Shown: positions 1 through 11,862 of the stretch, piece after piece | How the letters are laid out: each line of letters begins with the position of its first letter | How positions within the stretch are numbered: position 1 is the stretch's first letter | Assembly: GCA_014529385.2 (NCBI GenBank) | Contig: CM043952.1 | Coordinates: 151,431,057 to 151,495,056, forward strand | Length of the DNA stretch: 64,000 nt | Reading direction: 5' to 3' | Source of the DNA: Adiantum capillus-veneris | Taxonomy: Eukaryota > Streptophyta > Polypodiopsida > Polypodiales > Pteridaceae | Translations under genes and position numbers: made by a program | The notes under the pieces: generated by a model | Database searches by the model: none | What the model saw: the letters and a program-made list of their open reading frames with translations, nothing else | What the model was told of the DNA's origin: nothing

Positions 1-352
1 AACATACGTCCATCATTTCTGCCAAAAGCCCAAGACTCATGCATGATCCAAAACAGAAAAGTCCTCATAGCAAAAAAACTGATCACAACCTAGGGTTTGC
101 ATACACTCAAGCATCTAAAACCCCAACAAAAAAAAAAGGTCATTACTCAAATAATTTGCCAGAAAAGAAGTTTACATGTGCACATCAGTCAGCATTTGTT
201 CAAGACGTGAAAAATGCCTATGGCTAGCGTACATGTGCATATCAATGATTGCATGTTCACAATGTGAAGCCTGTACAAGGCTGGTTCCTACCTAAACAAC
301 GATAATTTTCTAGTTTTCAACAGTGATCTTTTAAACAAGAAACAGTACAAAC
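1..352 (-). other. Intron 3 of the GUN1-type gene (partial)
   Basis: The donor is at 352-351 (CAG|GTTTGT on the minus strand), right after the codons for WHFGQ. No continuation of the expected GUN1 sequence towards the SMR domain is seen down to position 1. The stretch is A/T-rich with short A runs. It is therefore read as an intron whose acceptor lies outside the window, which makes it at least 352 bp, longer than the two upstream introns. Confidence 0.7.
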
Positions 353-2746
353 CTGACCAAAATGCCACAAGACATCAGCCAGCGCATTAAAGAATGCAGC
401 AGCTGTTGAATGGTCCATGCGTGCCACCTCATCAAAAAGCACGTTGGCCAACTGCCAAACCTGAGTTTTGAATCCCATCAGCAGTCCATGTGCTACTCCA
501 TACACCTTGCGATCAAACTGGCGTAGCTCTTCCAGTAGGGAGGCGGCCTCAACAAACGAAGCACAACGACTGCCAAAACAATGGGTATCCAGAACCCAAG
601 CAAGTGAGCTTCAGTACACTCAGCACAATAGCCAATCTCTCTAAGTTTACATCATCACCTGCAGGCATGAAGAATGGCTGAAAAAGTCACAACATTAGGC
701 TTAACACCCAGCTCCCACATCTCCTGAAACACCCTCACTGCTGCAAGGATGTCCTTGTGAGGTGTTTCTCTGACATTACCACTGTACAAGAGTGAATCAC
801 TCTTGACACTCTTGTTTATGCTCAAATCAGAGAAGTCCAGGGCCCTGCCATGAGTGGTAACATCTCCCTTACCAGAGGTTGTAGGAACCATTGCAGCCTC
901 CTCCTCACATGAAGGATAATGAGAGACATCCGTCTGTATAGAATCAGGAGAACGTCAGCATCTAGACTATAAGCAGCACCATGCTCATCAAAACTGAGGG
1001 GCATATACTGTGAGAAAAAGAAGAAGACGTTACCTGCCTGTTGCGACCATATGCATCTATAATGGAATTGAACGTTACTACATTCGGGCGAATGCCTGCT
1101 CTAATCATTTCATCAAGGAGATTTGTTGCATCATCAACTAGACCACTCTTGCACAAAGCATCAATCAATGAGCTGTATAGTACAACATCTAGCTTTAGCC
1201 CAGCTTCCTTGAACTCTTTGAAGATCTGAAGAGCTTCTTTATGAAGTCCCCCTTTAGAAAAGGTATCAATTAATGTGGAGTATGTCAACACACTTGGAGA
1301 TACATTCTCTGATTTCATCTTCTTGAAAAGCTCAGATGCCTCTCGATACTTCCCTTGTTTACCATAAGCGTCCAGAAGGGCATTGTATGTCACTGCATCC
1401 TTTTTCCATCCAGCCTTTTCCATTTGTCTGCACACAAGAAGTGCATCCTCAAATTTGCCCAATTTAGCATAAATGTACACGAGGGTATTGTAAGAAACCC
1501 TATCTGGGACGATCTTTGTGCTCTTCATCTCCTCATACACGGCAACAGCTTCCACATACCGGCCGGCTTTTCCATAACCATCAAGAAGAGTGCTGTAAGT
1601 GACCACATTTGGCTTTACAGAATTTCGGTGCATGCTAGCAACTATTGCAGCAGCTCGGTCCATCTTGCCTGACTTACAAACTGCATCTACCACTGTATTG
1701 TAAGTAAATATATCTTGATCAATCCCCCTTCGTTGCATTTCTTCAAAAGTCTTCTGTGCTTCCTCCCACATATGCCCTCTGCTGCAGACTGCAATCAAGG
1801 AGTTGAAAGTGATTCTATCAGGGTCAACACCTTCCCTCTCCATCTCCTCAAAAAAACTCATTGCCTTCTTGTAATCAACTCCACCTTTACCACATGCATC
1901 TATGACAGCATTATATGTGATAAGGTTAGGCTTACACCCACATTTCTTCATGGCTTCAAAGACCTGGAGGGCCCTGCCACACTGTCCACTTCGTCCATAT
2001 GCGCTGATGAGGGCAGAATAGGAATACACATTCCGGCCAAAGCCGGACAAAACAGCCTTGTCAAAGGTCTCCTGAGCAAGGCTCACCTTGCCCAGCCTTC
2101 CGAGAGTACTGATAGTGATACTCAGCAACTTGCACCATTCAGTTCTGAGAGAGTCTTGCGTTATGGCCCATTCGTAGCTTGCAATTACTTTACAGCTATC
2201 ACCTGCATTACCAAGCTCTCGAAGAATGTATGCGAAGTCTTCCTGTGGATAGAGTTTGGAAGACCAAAGACATAGGATGCTTGACACATTGGTGGCAGTG
2301 GGTGAGCTAAGAACTGCCTGAAGGGCTAATTTTGCATCAGGACTATGCTTATTATGGTGCAATTTAGGTCTGCCAAAGTGGAGCTTAGACACTTGTCTGG
2401 TAGAGCGGCGCCCACAAAAATCATTGGTGAGGACAGCAGAAGAGTGGTGAAAGGAAGGGTCATGACCAATGGAGAGGCCCCCCACAATACCAGGTGGCCC
2501 CCGTATGTCACCACGGACTTTGACACATCTTGCAGACGGTCCCCATGCATCGGAGGGCTCAAGGGGCGCCCTCGCTGTAGAAACAAAGCCATGCTGCCCC
2601 CTCCTGGTTGAGGAGGAAGAAGCTCCGGCGGTGGCAGATGTGCTGCCCTTAATGGAAAAAGGGCTATGGCCTGAGCTTGCTCCAGCGCCCACACTGACTG
2701 AAGATGTAGCTGCTGCCTCTGCGGATAGGAAGGCCTGGCTAGCCAT
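353..2746 (-). CDS. GUN1: GUN1-type plastid PPR-SMR protein, 5' three exons (3' end off window)
   Basis: GUN1 is a chloroplast P-class PPR-SMR protein acting in plastid-to-nucleus retrograde signalling. Three coding exons are visible: 2746-1034, 933-659 and 569-353. They are separated by introns of 100 and 89 bp with GT/AG borders (donors CAG|GTAACG and AG|GTGATG, acceptors TATACAG and TTGGCAG), and the frame stays open for 735 codons. I start at 2746 (GCCATGGCT, MASQAF..) because the in-frame ATG at 2830 would force a poly-proline stretch from a G/C homopolymer. Residues 1-110 are Ser/Ala-rich, fitting a transit peptide. Residues 112-128 ([17 protein letters not shown]) match the GUN1 pre-PPR signature. 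About eleven 35-residue PPR motifs start near residue 239. Exon 3 carries the GUN1-like block [15 protein letters not shown]. The C-terminal SMR domain is not in the window. Orthology is strong by recalled sequence; function is inferred from the family. Confidence 0.93.
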
Positions 2747-2793
2747 GGCTATGTGCCGGGAAATCTGAGGGTATCCGTCGAGGGCGTTTGGTT

Positions 2794-2823
2794 GGGGGGG
2801 CGGGGGGGGGGGGGGGGGGGGGG
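2794..2823. repeat. Poly-G tract interrupted by one C
   Basis: G7-C-G22 on the plus strand, i.e. a C-rich tract in the presumed 5' UTR of the GUN1-type transcript, about 50 bp before the chosen start codon. It would read as poly-proline if translation began at the upstream ATG (2830). Homopolymer length here may be a sequencing or assembly uncertainty. It could form a G-quadruplex on the non-template side. Confidence 0.85.
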
Positions 2824-4047
2824 AGTACACGGATTCACAGAGAGACCCAGGACATAACCCAGCAGCAATGGTAAGCAGTGCACAGACGCGGGTACTTACA
2901 AGAAAGTAGCAAAAGAGGACGAGGAACGACCTGTGACGTGCTCAATGAGCAAATCCGTAGCTACAGCCGCAGCTTATCTCGAGAGACAGCTCGAGTTCTT
3001 CATCCCATTTTGCAGGAAGGGTCGTTGAATCAGAAAGGTTTGGCAATCCCTACTACACAGGAGAGGGAAGCATGTCCTCTGCCCATTTGACTGGTTGAGG
3101 AGCCCGCCACATCATTTCGCCTTACCCCTTTGCCGCGTGGCTGCCACTTCAGCTCAAAAAGAGCCATCAAATATCCTCCCCCCTTCACCATTGGATGCCC
3201 TTTTCTCTAGATACTTCATAGTACTTCCCTCACCAATAAAACTTCCATACCACCATTGACACATACTAGTTCTGCGAAGGCGGCCTCTCTCTCTCTCTCT
3301 TTCTCTCTCCCTCTTTATCGTGCGCAGAGGATTTTTGGACTGTAGCCTTCATTTCGCAGTTCTCGACACATGTAAAGTGCGCTCTCTCTGTTATTATAGA
3401 ATATACATATACATATAGATTATAGAATACATATAGATATGGGTTGAAATCGACTACTGTGGCCCTTGGTTGGTCAGATAATAGTGTTTGGGTGTTGCAG
3501 CTCTGCCCTTTGTTGGCATCAAATAGTGTGTCTCTTTGTGTGCCGTGGAAAGAGAGCTCTCCCCTTTGTTGGCATTGCAATATGGCCCTTCGCTCTTGTA
3601 CAAAGGGCAACGAGTGTAGACCTTGGAAGAGGAGCTCCCCTCAATTTTCCTCAATTTCCCTCGTTGCTAGTTTCTTTTTGCAAGTTGCAAGATCCGAGTT
3701 GCAGCTCCACACATTACATTTACATTTCTCTGGCATGCGGTTTGAAGCTAGAGACGGCGACATACATACTAGGCCCCTTTTGTCCTACTCATTAGCAGAG
3801 ATTTGTTTTGAAAAAAAAAGACTTTTGTATATGAAAACAGAGGTGTTGAAATCCTTTTCTGCCTTATTTTTCCTTACTAACTGAATTAGATTATCTAACT
3901 TGATCAAGTTCAAGTTGAGTTACGCACCTCGTGACTATAAGTTGTGGGTTGCTGGGTTTTGTGGTTGTCCAACTATTGCCAATGGCCATAATGTTCAGAG
4001 CGCTTTCTGCTGAATTTGGTTGCTCTAAATGTGTTGAAGTTGGGAGG
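2824..4047. other. Upstream region of GUN1 gene, no other gene seen
   Basis: Presumed 5' UTR and promoter of the minus-strand gene. Visible structure: a CT-rich tract at about 3283-3312, an ATA-rich stretch at about 3397-3440, and an imperfect 56-bp tandem repeat in which CTCT[G/C]CCCTTTGTTGGCAT starts at 3501 and again at 3557. Short open frames on both strands look like chance. No promoter box is claimed. Confidence 0.5.
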
Positions 4048-4052
4048 TGCCT

Positions 4053-4942
4053 TGTTAGAGGGTCACCGCGGTGGACGTCTGCAGCATAGCTCTTTTGTAC
4101 TAACATAATGTCAATGTGCAAGGAAGCGACTCGGGATGGGGCACGGAGACTTAATGAAAGTGTCAATCTCACCAAAGTGAACTCAGAGGCTACCGTTCTA
4201 CTACACAAGCAAATCAACCACTTCCTAGTCAGACAATCAGTATGCGTCCAATCTCACCACTCTAGGTCATCACGCCTTTTCGGCATCCAAACGAATCCGG
4301 AATGCCACGAAACTTAAGGAGAGGTATCACAACACTTAAGGGCTCTATCCTACCAAGTTCTGTCACCATCTGGGAAGGTATATAAATCATGATCCATCAC
4401 AAAAAATGTGCAGAAAACTGAAACAGAAGTACTTGGAAAGATCTTCCTTAAGCATAGAAACACTTATCCATGGTCAAAACATCAAAAAACAACCATTTTA
4501 ACCTCCAAATCAATGCATTTAGCTCACAAACAATGCGTCGCGAACCACAACATAATTGGAAATGATTACACTTGTATTGTAGAGCAAGAGACAAGGAACG
4601 CAATGTGCTATTCGGAAACGAATTCTGATTACCAGCTCAAGAGAAAAGAAGATTACAAGTTGTAGCAGGAAGAGGCCTCCATAGTGCACGTTTTTTATTC
4701 TTCAAACTAATGATGATTCTTTTCTCAAAACTAAGGGTTTTGACTTTAAAAGTTAAGGGGGCTTTCCCACGACCATCCAGCCTCTTACAAGGGTGTAGAC
4801 TCAGAGGAGTAAAATGGGTATTGTCTAATTACATCATGGTTACAACTTATCCTAGGCTGAATTACATGGCTTTCTTCGAAACAATAGAGTGTTTACAAGG
4901 TTTGGTGTGCATACGCCTGTATATGCCTATATCCACCAAACA
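4053..4942 (-). repeat. 3' LTR of element A
   Basis: Matches 21319-22210 along its whole length with scattered substitutions and small indels, for example around the segments beginning CATAGCTCTTTTGTACTAAC. Minus-strand ends are TGTTTGG..CA. It contains a decayed copy of the element's palindrome near 4379-4399. Confidence 0.9.
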
Positions 4943-4958
4943 TTCCCCAATTCCTTTT
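4943..4958 (-). other. Polypurine tract of element A
   Basis: On the minus strand AAAAGGAATTGGGGAA directly precedes the 3' LTR start TGTTTGG. This is the expected plus-strand priming site and it fixes the LTR boundary. Confidence 0.75.
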
Positions 4959-5043
4959 CATTGCACGTCCTCGTGCAAGCTGTCTCTGAGCGAGTCTACT
5001 GCCTTCTTTCGAGCATTGCAGTGAGATTTTTGAATTTCTAAGC

Positions 5044-8000
5044 TCATGCTTCAATCTCGACTTTGGTGGCCAGCTCTCTGAAGGGATTATTACTGAGGGT
5101 ACTTTGGTATGCGATGTGGTGGGCTGGCAGATCTTTTGTCATTGGGTTGAATATGGAAGAGTCCACTTCGAAGAAGCCTATCATGAAAGCCTCTTCTAAG
5201 GTCTGCATGTAATGAGAAGGCAGAAACATGACTCTTGCGTACACTCCCATGATGACATTCCTGCTTGGGATTTCTGTTTCCATATTCCAACAGAGCCCTC
5301 TTGTGCCTTGCACAAAAATCTGCCAGGGGTGTTCTACTACCTCTATATCATTGAGAGTTGTAATGCATGTGATGAGCATTTTGGTAATCTTTACCAGCAT
5401 TTGACAGATGAGATCTGGGATCTCCTTCATCATGTGGATTACCCCTTTTAGAGTTTGATTCATGTAATGCTCGGATGGTGGGTTGTTATTGAGAGGCTTT
5501 GTAATTACCGGATAGTTCAGCATTGCCGGTCTTTTGATTTGCCAAATGTAAAAATTGTCTCAGGATCACCGTCTGTTGATGGGACAGTAAGTGGAGCCGA
5601 TCCTGAGATGCTGGGGAGCGTTCCTGTAATATGTTTCATCAGTTGGTCGCTGATCGAAATATTTTTTCCGCTAGAGGGGCTGATTTTCTAGGATGGCCTG
5701 AATCTGAAGGACCGTAACAGGAACCTCTCTGTAGTCCCCTCTGATGTTTGGTTCAAGTTCGGGGAGCATCTTTTGCTGCCATAATCTAACTTCTTGCCGC
5801 ATCAATGGCAGTGTGATCATATCGTGCCCATGATTTTTAACTACCTCATCTGGAGTGATCATGAAAAGGGCAGCCGATTCCAGCACTTTCAACTCATATT
5901 GCATAAACGCATTGTGTGAAGGGTCCTTTACTTCTGAGATCCAGCGCTGAATTTCAACCCTTGTCGACTCCGAAGTGGATGTCGTGGCTGGATCTGCAAA
6001 TTTTTGCGTGCCTTTTTCAATGCTGGTAGTGGGCACCTCTGTTTGATGAGCTTCAAACATTGATTGTTCGAATCCTCCTCCTTGCTCAAACTCCCCTGGG
6101 GCCTTCTGATATTTTGGCTGATCTGCTCTCAGAGTTGATAATTCCCCTCTTGCCTCAGCCAATTGCCTTTTAATTCGTCGATTTCCTCATCCTTGGCTAT
6201 TGTAGGGCCCTATGACCTACCGTCATGATCTGTCTGTCATATTTCTCTTGTTTCAGGGATTCTTTCAACTCTTTGATTTCGTGGCCCAAGGAAGTAGATC
6301 CTGCAGTTGTCGTTGAGGAGGAGCGGGTCTCTTGTATGGCCAGGAGCTGAGTTAGAGACCTGCTAATCACCGCATACGAGCCTTGTAGCTTCTCAATTTG
6401 TTCTTTTTCCCTGGTTAGCTCCTCCTCGAGGCGTTGTTGCTCGATCTGTAATGCGGAGTTCGCCTCGTTGAATTGTTGCACTTCCTTGTAATAGTACACT
6501 GCATTCTCCTGTTCTCTCTGCAACTCCGATTGTGTCTGGAGTTGTGCCTTCTTTAGCGCTTCGATTTGTTGCTTTAACTGCAAGGATTCTGCTGTCGTTC
6601 TAGATGCTTCCTTTTTGTTGTCTTCTAACTCCAGCTCTCGTAGGTTGTAAAGAGCCCTTTGACATTGAAACTGCAGCTTGATCTGCTCTAAGTGGGCGTC
6701 AATGTCAAAGGATTTGACTAACTCCGCTCCTTCCTCCATGGCCGCTTGTGAGCGTGGCGATCTTGGCCTATGCTGGTCTTTTTTGCCCTGATTCGATTGC
6801 TCAGCCACCTTAGCTTTCTTTTCTCTTTGTTTCGAATCTTTTATAGCATCAGAGGTTGTGGTAGGCTTTGTTAGTGCAGACTCCGTTTCTTGATCCGTTT
6901 GCTTTACCTCCTCTCCGTGCTTCGACAGCCCTGCACTTTCTCCTTTATCTTTTTTCGAAGTCTCTGGAAGTGGCTCAACATCCTTGGGAGAACCAAGGTC
7001 TTGACCTTGTTGGTCATGTGTATCATGTTGTTCCTCTCCTTGCATGTGACTTTCCTCTTTTTTGTGTTGACTAGATTTGTCAGATGATTCGAGATCATCG
7101 ACGCGTGGCTTTTTTTATTCTTCTCTTTGCCTTTGCTCCACCTTTCGTTTGAGCTCATTGTGAATGTGTTGTTGCATGGCGCCGGTAATATCCTGTTTTT
7201 CTTCAGCTTCCTACCTCTTCTATTGCTTGATCCTTTCCAAAGCCTCTGTTTGCCTGCGTAGCAGCGGAATATTCTCAGCTTCATCCTCTTCTTGCTCATC
7301 ATCCGCTTCTGTTTCTTGGGTTTGATGCTGATCTTTCTTTTGTTGCTGGAGCTTTTCCCTCAATGCCTGAGCTTCTTCCATTGTCCTCTTGGCATGAGTA
7401 ATGGGGATAGACTCTACCATGTGCGCATCCTTTTTCTTCAACCTGGTATATCCCAGTGTGTATGGACTGTCCTGCTCCTCCTCCGAAGACTAGTACTCCA
7501 AAGGAGTGTCTCTTGGGTGGGACCCCTCTTCCTGGCTACTCCGAGCATCTGACTCGGTCTTCTCGCTATCAGCATCCTTTAGCGATGCACTTTGCCTTGT
7601 CTCTTTGACTTTTGGTTTCGATCGTGTAGAAGGTCCTACCACTGGTCTTACAGCTCTTTTGGATCTGTGGATCAAATCTATTTGCTCTTCGGCAGGTGGT
7701 AGATCCTCGATCATTCCCAGTTCTTGATAGGCTATATGTGTGAGCATTGGTCCCCCGTTCATGTAAGCTTTACTTAGTTGATTCCACTTCAGGTTTGCTT
7801 CCACAATAGTGTCAAGAAGATAGTTGCTAAAGTTGCAACTGACCACCCTGCCTTCAGCTAAGCCCATCGCCATTACCATTGCCATATGCAACAAAGGTTC
7901 GGTATATCTAGGCGGCTTCTGTACCTTGAAATGCTGTAATATAAGGCGCAATGGTAGTTCAGTTTTGGAGTAGATAAGGTCTTCATATGTCATCTTGTGG

Positions 8001-8474
8001 CCTCGTTGCTTCAAAAAGGCTTTATCGTTGTCTATTGCCTTGTTTTCTGCAATAGATTGTGCGTCCCTTGCAGCAGGTGGAGGGCTTCATTAATAATTTC
8101 CGCTGTGATCTTTACCTTGATGACTATCCCATCTTTGTCTGTCAGAGTTACTTCCCCATTCTATGAATTGAACTTATGAGCTTGTGAGCTCGTCTGAAGT
8201 CCGTTCCCCAAGGAGGCAGTCGTAAGAAGTTGTCTAGCTGTAGGCACCTGCCCCCTGCTTGCACTTCTGGTTTTTGGTACAAAGTCCACATTTCCTGTGG
8301 AAAGATTGTGGCCTTTACAATTTCTACGTCTGCTACTTGAAACCTTCCGATGAAGATGTTCGCCGAAATTGCTTCAAGTACATGTTCGGTGAGGTGAGCT
8401 TTCTCATTTGATGAGATATCGGTTATCTCATAAGGTGCAACATTCCACTCCCTTTGTGCTTTCCTTCGAGGCAT
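5044..8474 (-). pseudogene. Extra ORF (aORF) of element A, coiled-coil protein, decayed
   Basis: Downstream of pol and just before the PPT lies one long coding relic in pieces: 8474-8148, 8014-7490, 7441-7220, 7045-6197, 6162-5671 and 5523-5044. It has about two frame changes (near 8.1 and 6.17 kb) and several TAG stops, some of them possible CAG-to-TAG changes. The N-terminal part (begins MPRRKAQREW) looks globular. The middle is charged (MEEAQALREKLQQQ) and becomes a long Glu/Gln/Lys coiled coil at 6.2-6.75 kb. The C-terminal part has the motif YELKVLESAALFMITPDE, then LPLMRQEVRLWQQK. I do not recognise a defined family. OTA elements are known to carry an extra 3' ORF, sometimes called env-like, but no signal peptide or clear membrane span is seen here. 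Relics at 26.5-33.1 kb and 55.6-55.97 kb are homologous. Confidence 0.8.
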
Positions 8475-8672
8475 CCTGTTGCCAATTTTAGCATGTGAAA
8501 ATAGGTTTTAGCCATTGATAAAAAATTGTCGAAAAGTGTAAACTTGACCATAGAATGAAAAATGAGTATAACTTTGTCAAAACTACTCCAAATTTGACCA
8601 AATTTCACCAGTGCATCTAGGATTACTATAGGCACAAGACTGTAATGTGACAGATGAATTTTGGCAAGAAGG

Positions 8673-9909
8673 AACATGGATCGCGATCCATGTTGAGAAG
8701 CATTTGAAAATTCTAACTTTGAGAAGTTGTTCCTGTACATATGGAGATGCTACTGAGCAATTTTCTTTGGATTTAGGGCTGAAGGTACATGGATCGCGAT
8801 CCATGTTGGGCAACATTTTGGAAATCTGATGATACCATTTGGTAGGGTTCATTTAGATTATGCCTTGGTCCAAAAATGTTAAGATTTGGATCATTGGTTT
8901 GATACTTGGGATGAATTTTGGACATTATTTGCAGATTTAGAGATTTTTGGCCTTTTGAAGTGGCTTTTGGGATTCAAATGGTTGGAAACTCCATGGCTTG
9001 GCTTTCTTGAACATACTGAATCAGATGGCATGGTTTTTGATTATATTGGGCAAAAAGGTACATGGATCGCGATCCATGTTGGACAGAATTTTGATACAGT
9101 TCTTGTGCACATTTGTTCCCATAGGTTTTCCTAGTACATTGGTGAATTTTTTTCAACTTTGGACATGTTTTTCCTTAGTTTGCCCCATTTTTCAGTTTAT
9201 GGCCATGTTTTTTTCTGTTTTGACCATATCTATTTCTGGCAACCACTTTTTGGACCCATGTTTTGCCTGTGATCTATCATTGTTTTGATTTCTGATGATT
9301 TAGGTTTGTAGTTCATAGATTTGCCTGGTTCCTTGGCAAATTCCACCAGACATTGAATTCTTTTGAGAAGACAAACTGAACCCTGCAATTTTCACCATTT
9401 TGCAAGTAACTTTTGCTTAGTTTTGATCCTACTACCATCCTTAGGTTACAATTGCTTGTTGATAGGCTCCGAGGAGAGTGTGAAGTCTCCCAATTGACCT
9501 TAGTAGTAATTTGGAAATTTGTCAGGACTTTATCTTTAGCCATTCTTTATAGGTCTTGCTGGCATCCCAGCACATGTCCTCTCCTGAGTTTTTTTCTTGG
9601 GATTCCACCTTTTTTCCTGTGAAAATGACCAAAAGACCATTTACAGACTGAAAGTAGCAATCCAGGAGGGTTTGATGATCTCTAGAGCATTTTTTGTGAT
9701 CATTTTGTAACACTAGTACCATTCGTACATTCTCCAGCTAGTGAGCCACTTTTATCCTGATTTTGGTAAAAAGGAACATGGATCGCGATCCATGTTGGGA
9801 AGCATTTTGAAAAGCCAGTCACAACAGTGTGTTCCCGACCCTCTATTGTTGCTCCTGTAGAAATTTCCATGATTTTAGGGTTTGGGGAACATGGAACATG
9901 ATCCATGTT
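8673..9909. repeat. Palindrome cluster 1 (five copies) in element A
   Basis: The 20-bp perfect palindrome ACATGGATCGCGATCCATGT occurs at 8674-8693, 8787-8806, 9060-9079 and 9776-9795. Two copies extend to 22 bp (AA..TT) at 8673-8694 and 9775-9796. A decayed copy lies at 9889-9909. Context is also conserved: usually AAGG[A/T] before and TGGG[A/C]A after. Spacing is irregular (about 110-700 bp) and the DNA between copies is non-coding, T-rich on the plus strand. Confidence 0.93.
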
Positions 9910-10205
9910 CCACCACTTTTTTCTATTGTTTTTACCTTGACTGATTATGTCAGTTAGTTAGGGTCTACTGATGAAATATTTTTGGTTTTTGATGGGTTTT
10001 GGACTTCCCCATTGGCCCTGTTAGTTTGCCGGTTTTGTGACTTTGTATTGCTTTGATCTGTTGTTTTGGCACTGTTGATGCAGTATGGGACACACACACA
10101 TGATCTTGCAAGGTTAATGATCATACCTGTCAAATCTGGTGTAGTAAGATCCACCGAGGTGGTCGTAGTGGGCAGAAGCAACTCTGGAAACTCTATGCTC
10201 CTATG

Positions 10206-10206
<1 letters not shown>

Positions 10207-10277
<71 letters not shown>
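10207..10277. repeat. (CT)n microsatellite, ~71 bp
   Basis: An uninterrupted CT dinucleotide run in the non-coding part of element A, between the second protease-like domain and the extra ORF. On the element's sense strand it is (AG)n. The flanks (8.5-8.67 and 10.28-10.9 kb) hold no recognisable gene. Confidence 0.97.
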
Positions 10278-10283
<6 letters not shown>

Positions 10284-11022
10284 AATGAGCTTATGTTGCC
10301 CCATTTGACTATATGTTCCCAGTCTACCCAAAATGCCCCAGTTATACTTACCTTCATTGATCATATCTTGTTGTTCATATCACCTGCGGTTTGAACCGTT
10401 CGTCATTCTGACACTCGGTTTACAAATGGCGCTCGATCTACAGTTTTGATCCTTTAGAAGTTGGCTCAAAATTCATCTTGTGTTGAATCTTTCCATATTT
10501 GCCATGTTCGAAGTCCTTGCTTTGAAGTTTCGGCTTTTGCTTTCAAAAGTCAATTTTGACTTTGCTAGCTCGACTTATCAATTGTTTGTTGATTATCTGT
10601 CGTTTTTTGCTTTTTTGTAAAAGAAAATTAATTACAATGATTATTAGTCGGCAAAAATTAGCCAAAATTAGTGTCGCCTCCCTTATATACATACTCTTAT
10701 TCTGGTATTAGATGGTGACGGTATGGCTCATGATTATGCCAACTAAGAGTCTATCAGGCTCTGAAAAACTTGTTGTATGTTTTTGAAAGAAAAGGAAACG
10801 AAAAGAAAAGAAGTAAGATGATAATAATAGTATATACAAATGATAATCTTGCTGCATTTCCCCCCTTCCTAGAGTGAGTCGTCCCCGACAAACATGTGTC
10901 AGAGTGCTTGAGAATAAAGCGCGTGTCTATGCATGGTCGTATATTGTGGCTCTATGATATTGATGGAGGATATGCATGGGGAAACAAAATGCTGTGCAAG
11001 AGATAGGTGTTGAACAATATGT

Positions 11023-11862
11023 TCAGTGGCTGGTGGTGGCGAGGTTCCCTGGAAGTTGCGTGGTCCGAACAATAGTAATTGGAGAAGATGCACTCTGTGT
11101 TTGACTGTGACTTGCAAAAGTTTTGATGCTGACGGTTGGGTTGCTTTTTTGGCATTGTTTGGGTTGCCATCGAAATTGCTTAAGTTTGGATTCGCTAGAA
11201 GAGGCATCGTGAAGGCGAGGTTGTTTTGGTTGCCATACCCATTTGGCTATGTTTGGATGTCGAAGACATTGGTCCATTGGGTTAGGCTGTGTACCAACAA
11301 CGGTGGGCAATTTGTGGTGGCTTAAATTCTGTGTAGGCTCACATGTATGGGAATGTTGTTTAGGTATCCACAATTGCCTAGGCTTGGTTTCCATGATTGA
11401 TTTTTTGACCCATATTTTCTTGACCGTGGTGGTGGAGTATCGCTGAGCGATTGCATGTGCCGATGGTAGAGGTTCCCATACATGGTCCGTTTGTATGAAT
11501 GGCGTGGTGAAAGATTGGCCCTCGTGTTCGAGGAATAAAGTGTTGTCCTGCCAGTTTGGTGTGGCTTGATAAGCGCGCATCCACGACACTCCTAGAATAA
11601 GTGCTTTGTTAAGATGTTGATCTTCAACCACATGAAATTGATGATAAACGGTTCCATCAATGGTGATTGGTAAATTTATGTGGCCCAGACTGTCCATAGT
11701 GCCTTTGTTTGCTACTTTGAACCCCATAGTGTTGGGCATTAGAGGTTCCTTCATGATTTTTTTGAAAGTGGAGTAGGTAACCACATTACCTCTGGCCCTT
11801 GTGTCCACTAAGGCTCTTTCGATGGAGCCGTCGGCAAGTTGTAAATGAATACGTAGATCCAT
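11023..11862 (-). pseudogene. Second retropepsin-like domain after integrase (element A)
   Basis: An open frame of about 279 codons has the fold signature of an aspartic protease: QLADGSIERALVDTRARGNV, then GHINLPITIDG, then the hydrophobic pair plus Gly in KALILGVSWM. The catalytic triplet expected as D-[ST]-G reads D-T-R, so it should be inactive as it stands. After about residue 125 the product becomes basic, rich in Gln/His and low-complexity. It follows the integrase C-terminal region on the same strand with only a short decayed linker (11.86-12.1 kb), while the normal protease lies upstream at 15.1-15.8 kb. No ATG needs to start it, because it was probably part of a polyprotein or a spliced product. 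It could instead come from another nested element. Confidence 0.6.

Noticed and set aside
822-1004. Exon-like frame [13 protein letters not shown].. in GUN1 intron 1
   Set aside because: Splicing at 1033/934 joins in frame to the GUN1-like exon 2; reading through this segment would shift the frame away from the conserved part.
1041-2768. Open frames antisense to the PPR exon
   Set aside because: They mirror the real coding strand, and their products show no domain.
2747-2830. 28-residue N-terminal extension of GUN1 from an ATG at 2830
   Set aside because: It depends on translating a variable poly-C tract into poly-proline, and the ATG at 2746 has a good plant context and begins MAS like known GUN1 proteins.
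8673-9909. Palindrome cluster as a CRISPR-like array
   Set aside because: Spacing is irregular, the interspersed DNA is not spacer-sized, and the locus is a plant retroelement.
10203-10394. Ser-Leu or Arg-Glu repeat proteins across CT/GA tracts (here and at 23.8, 24.4, 27.5, 43.6-44.2 and 45.7 kb)
   Set aside because: They are translations of dinucleotide microsatellites without flanking coding signal.
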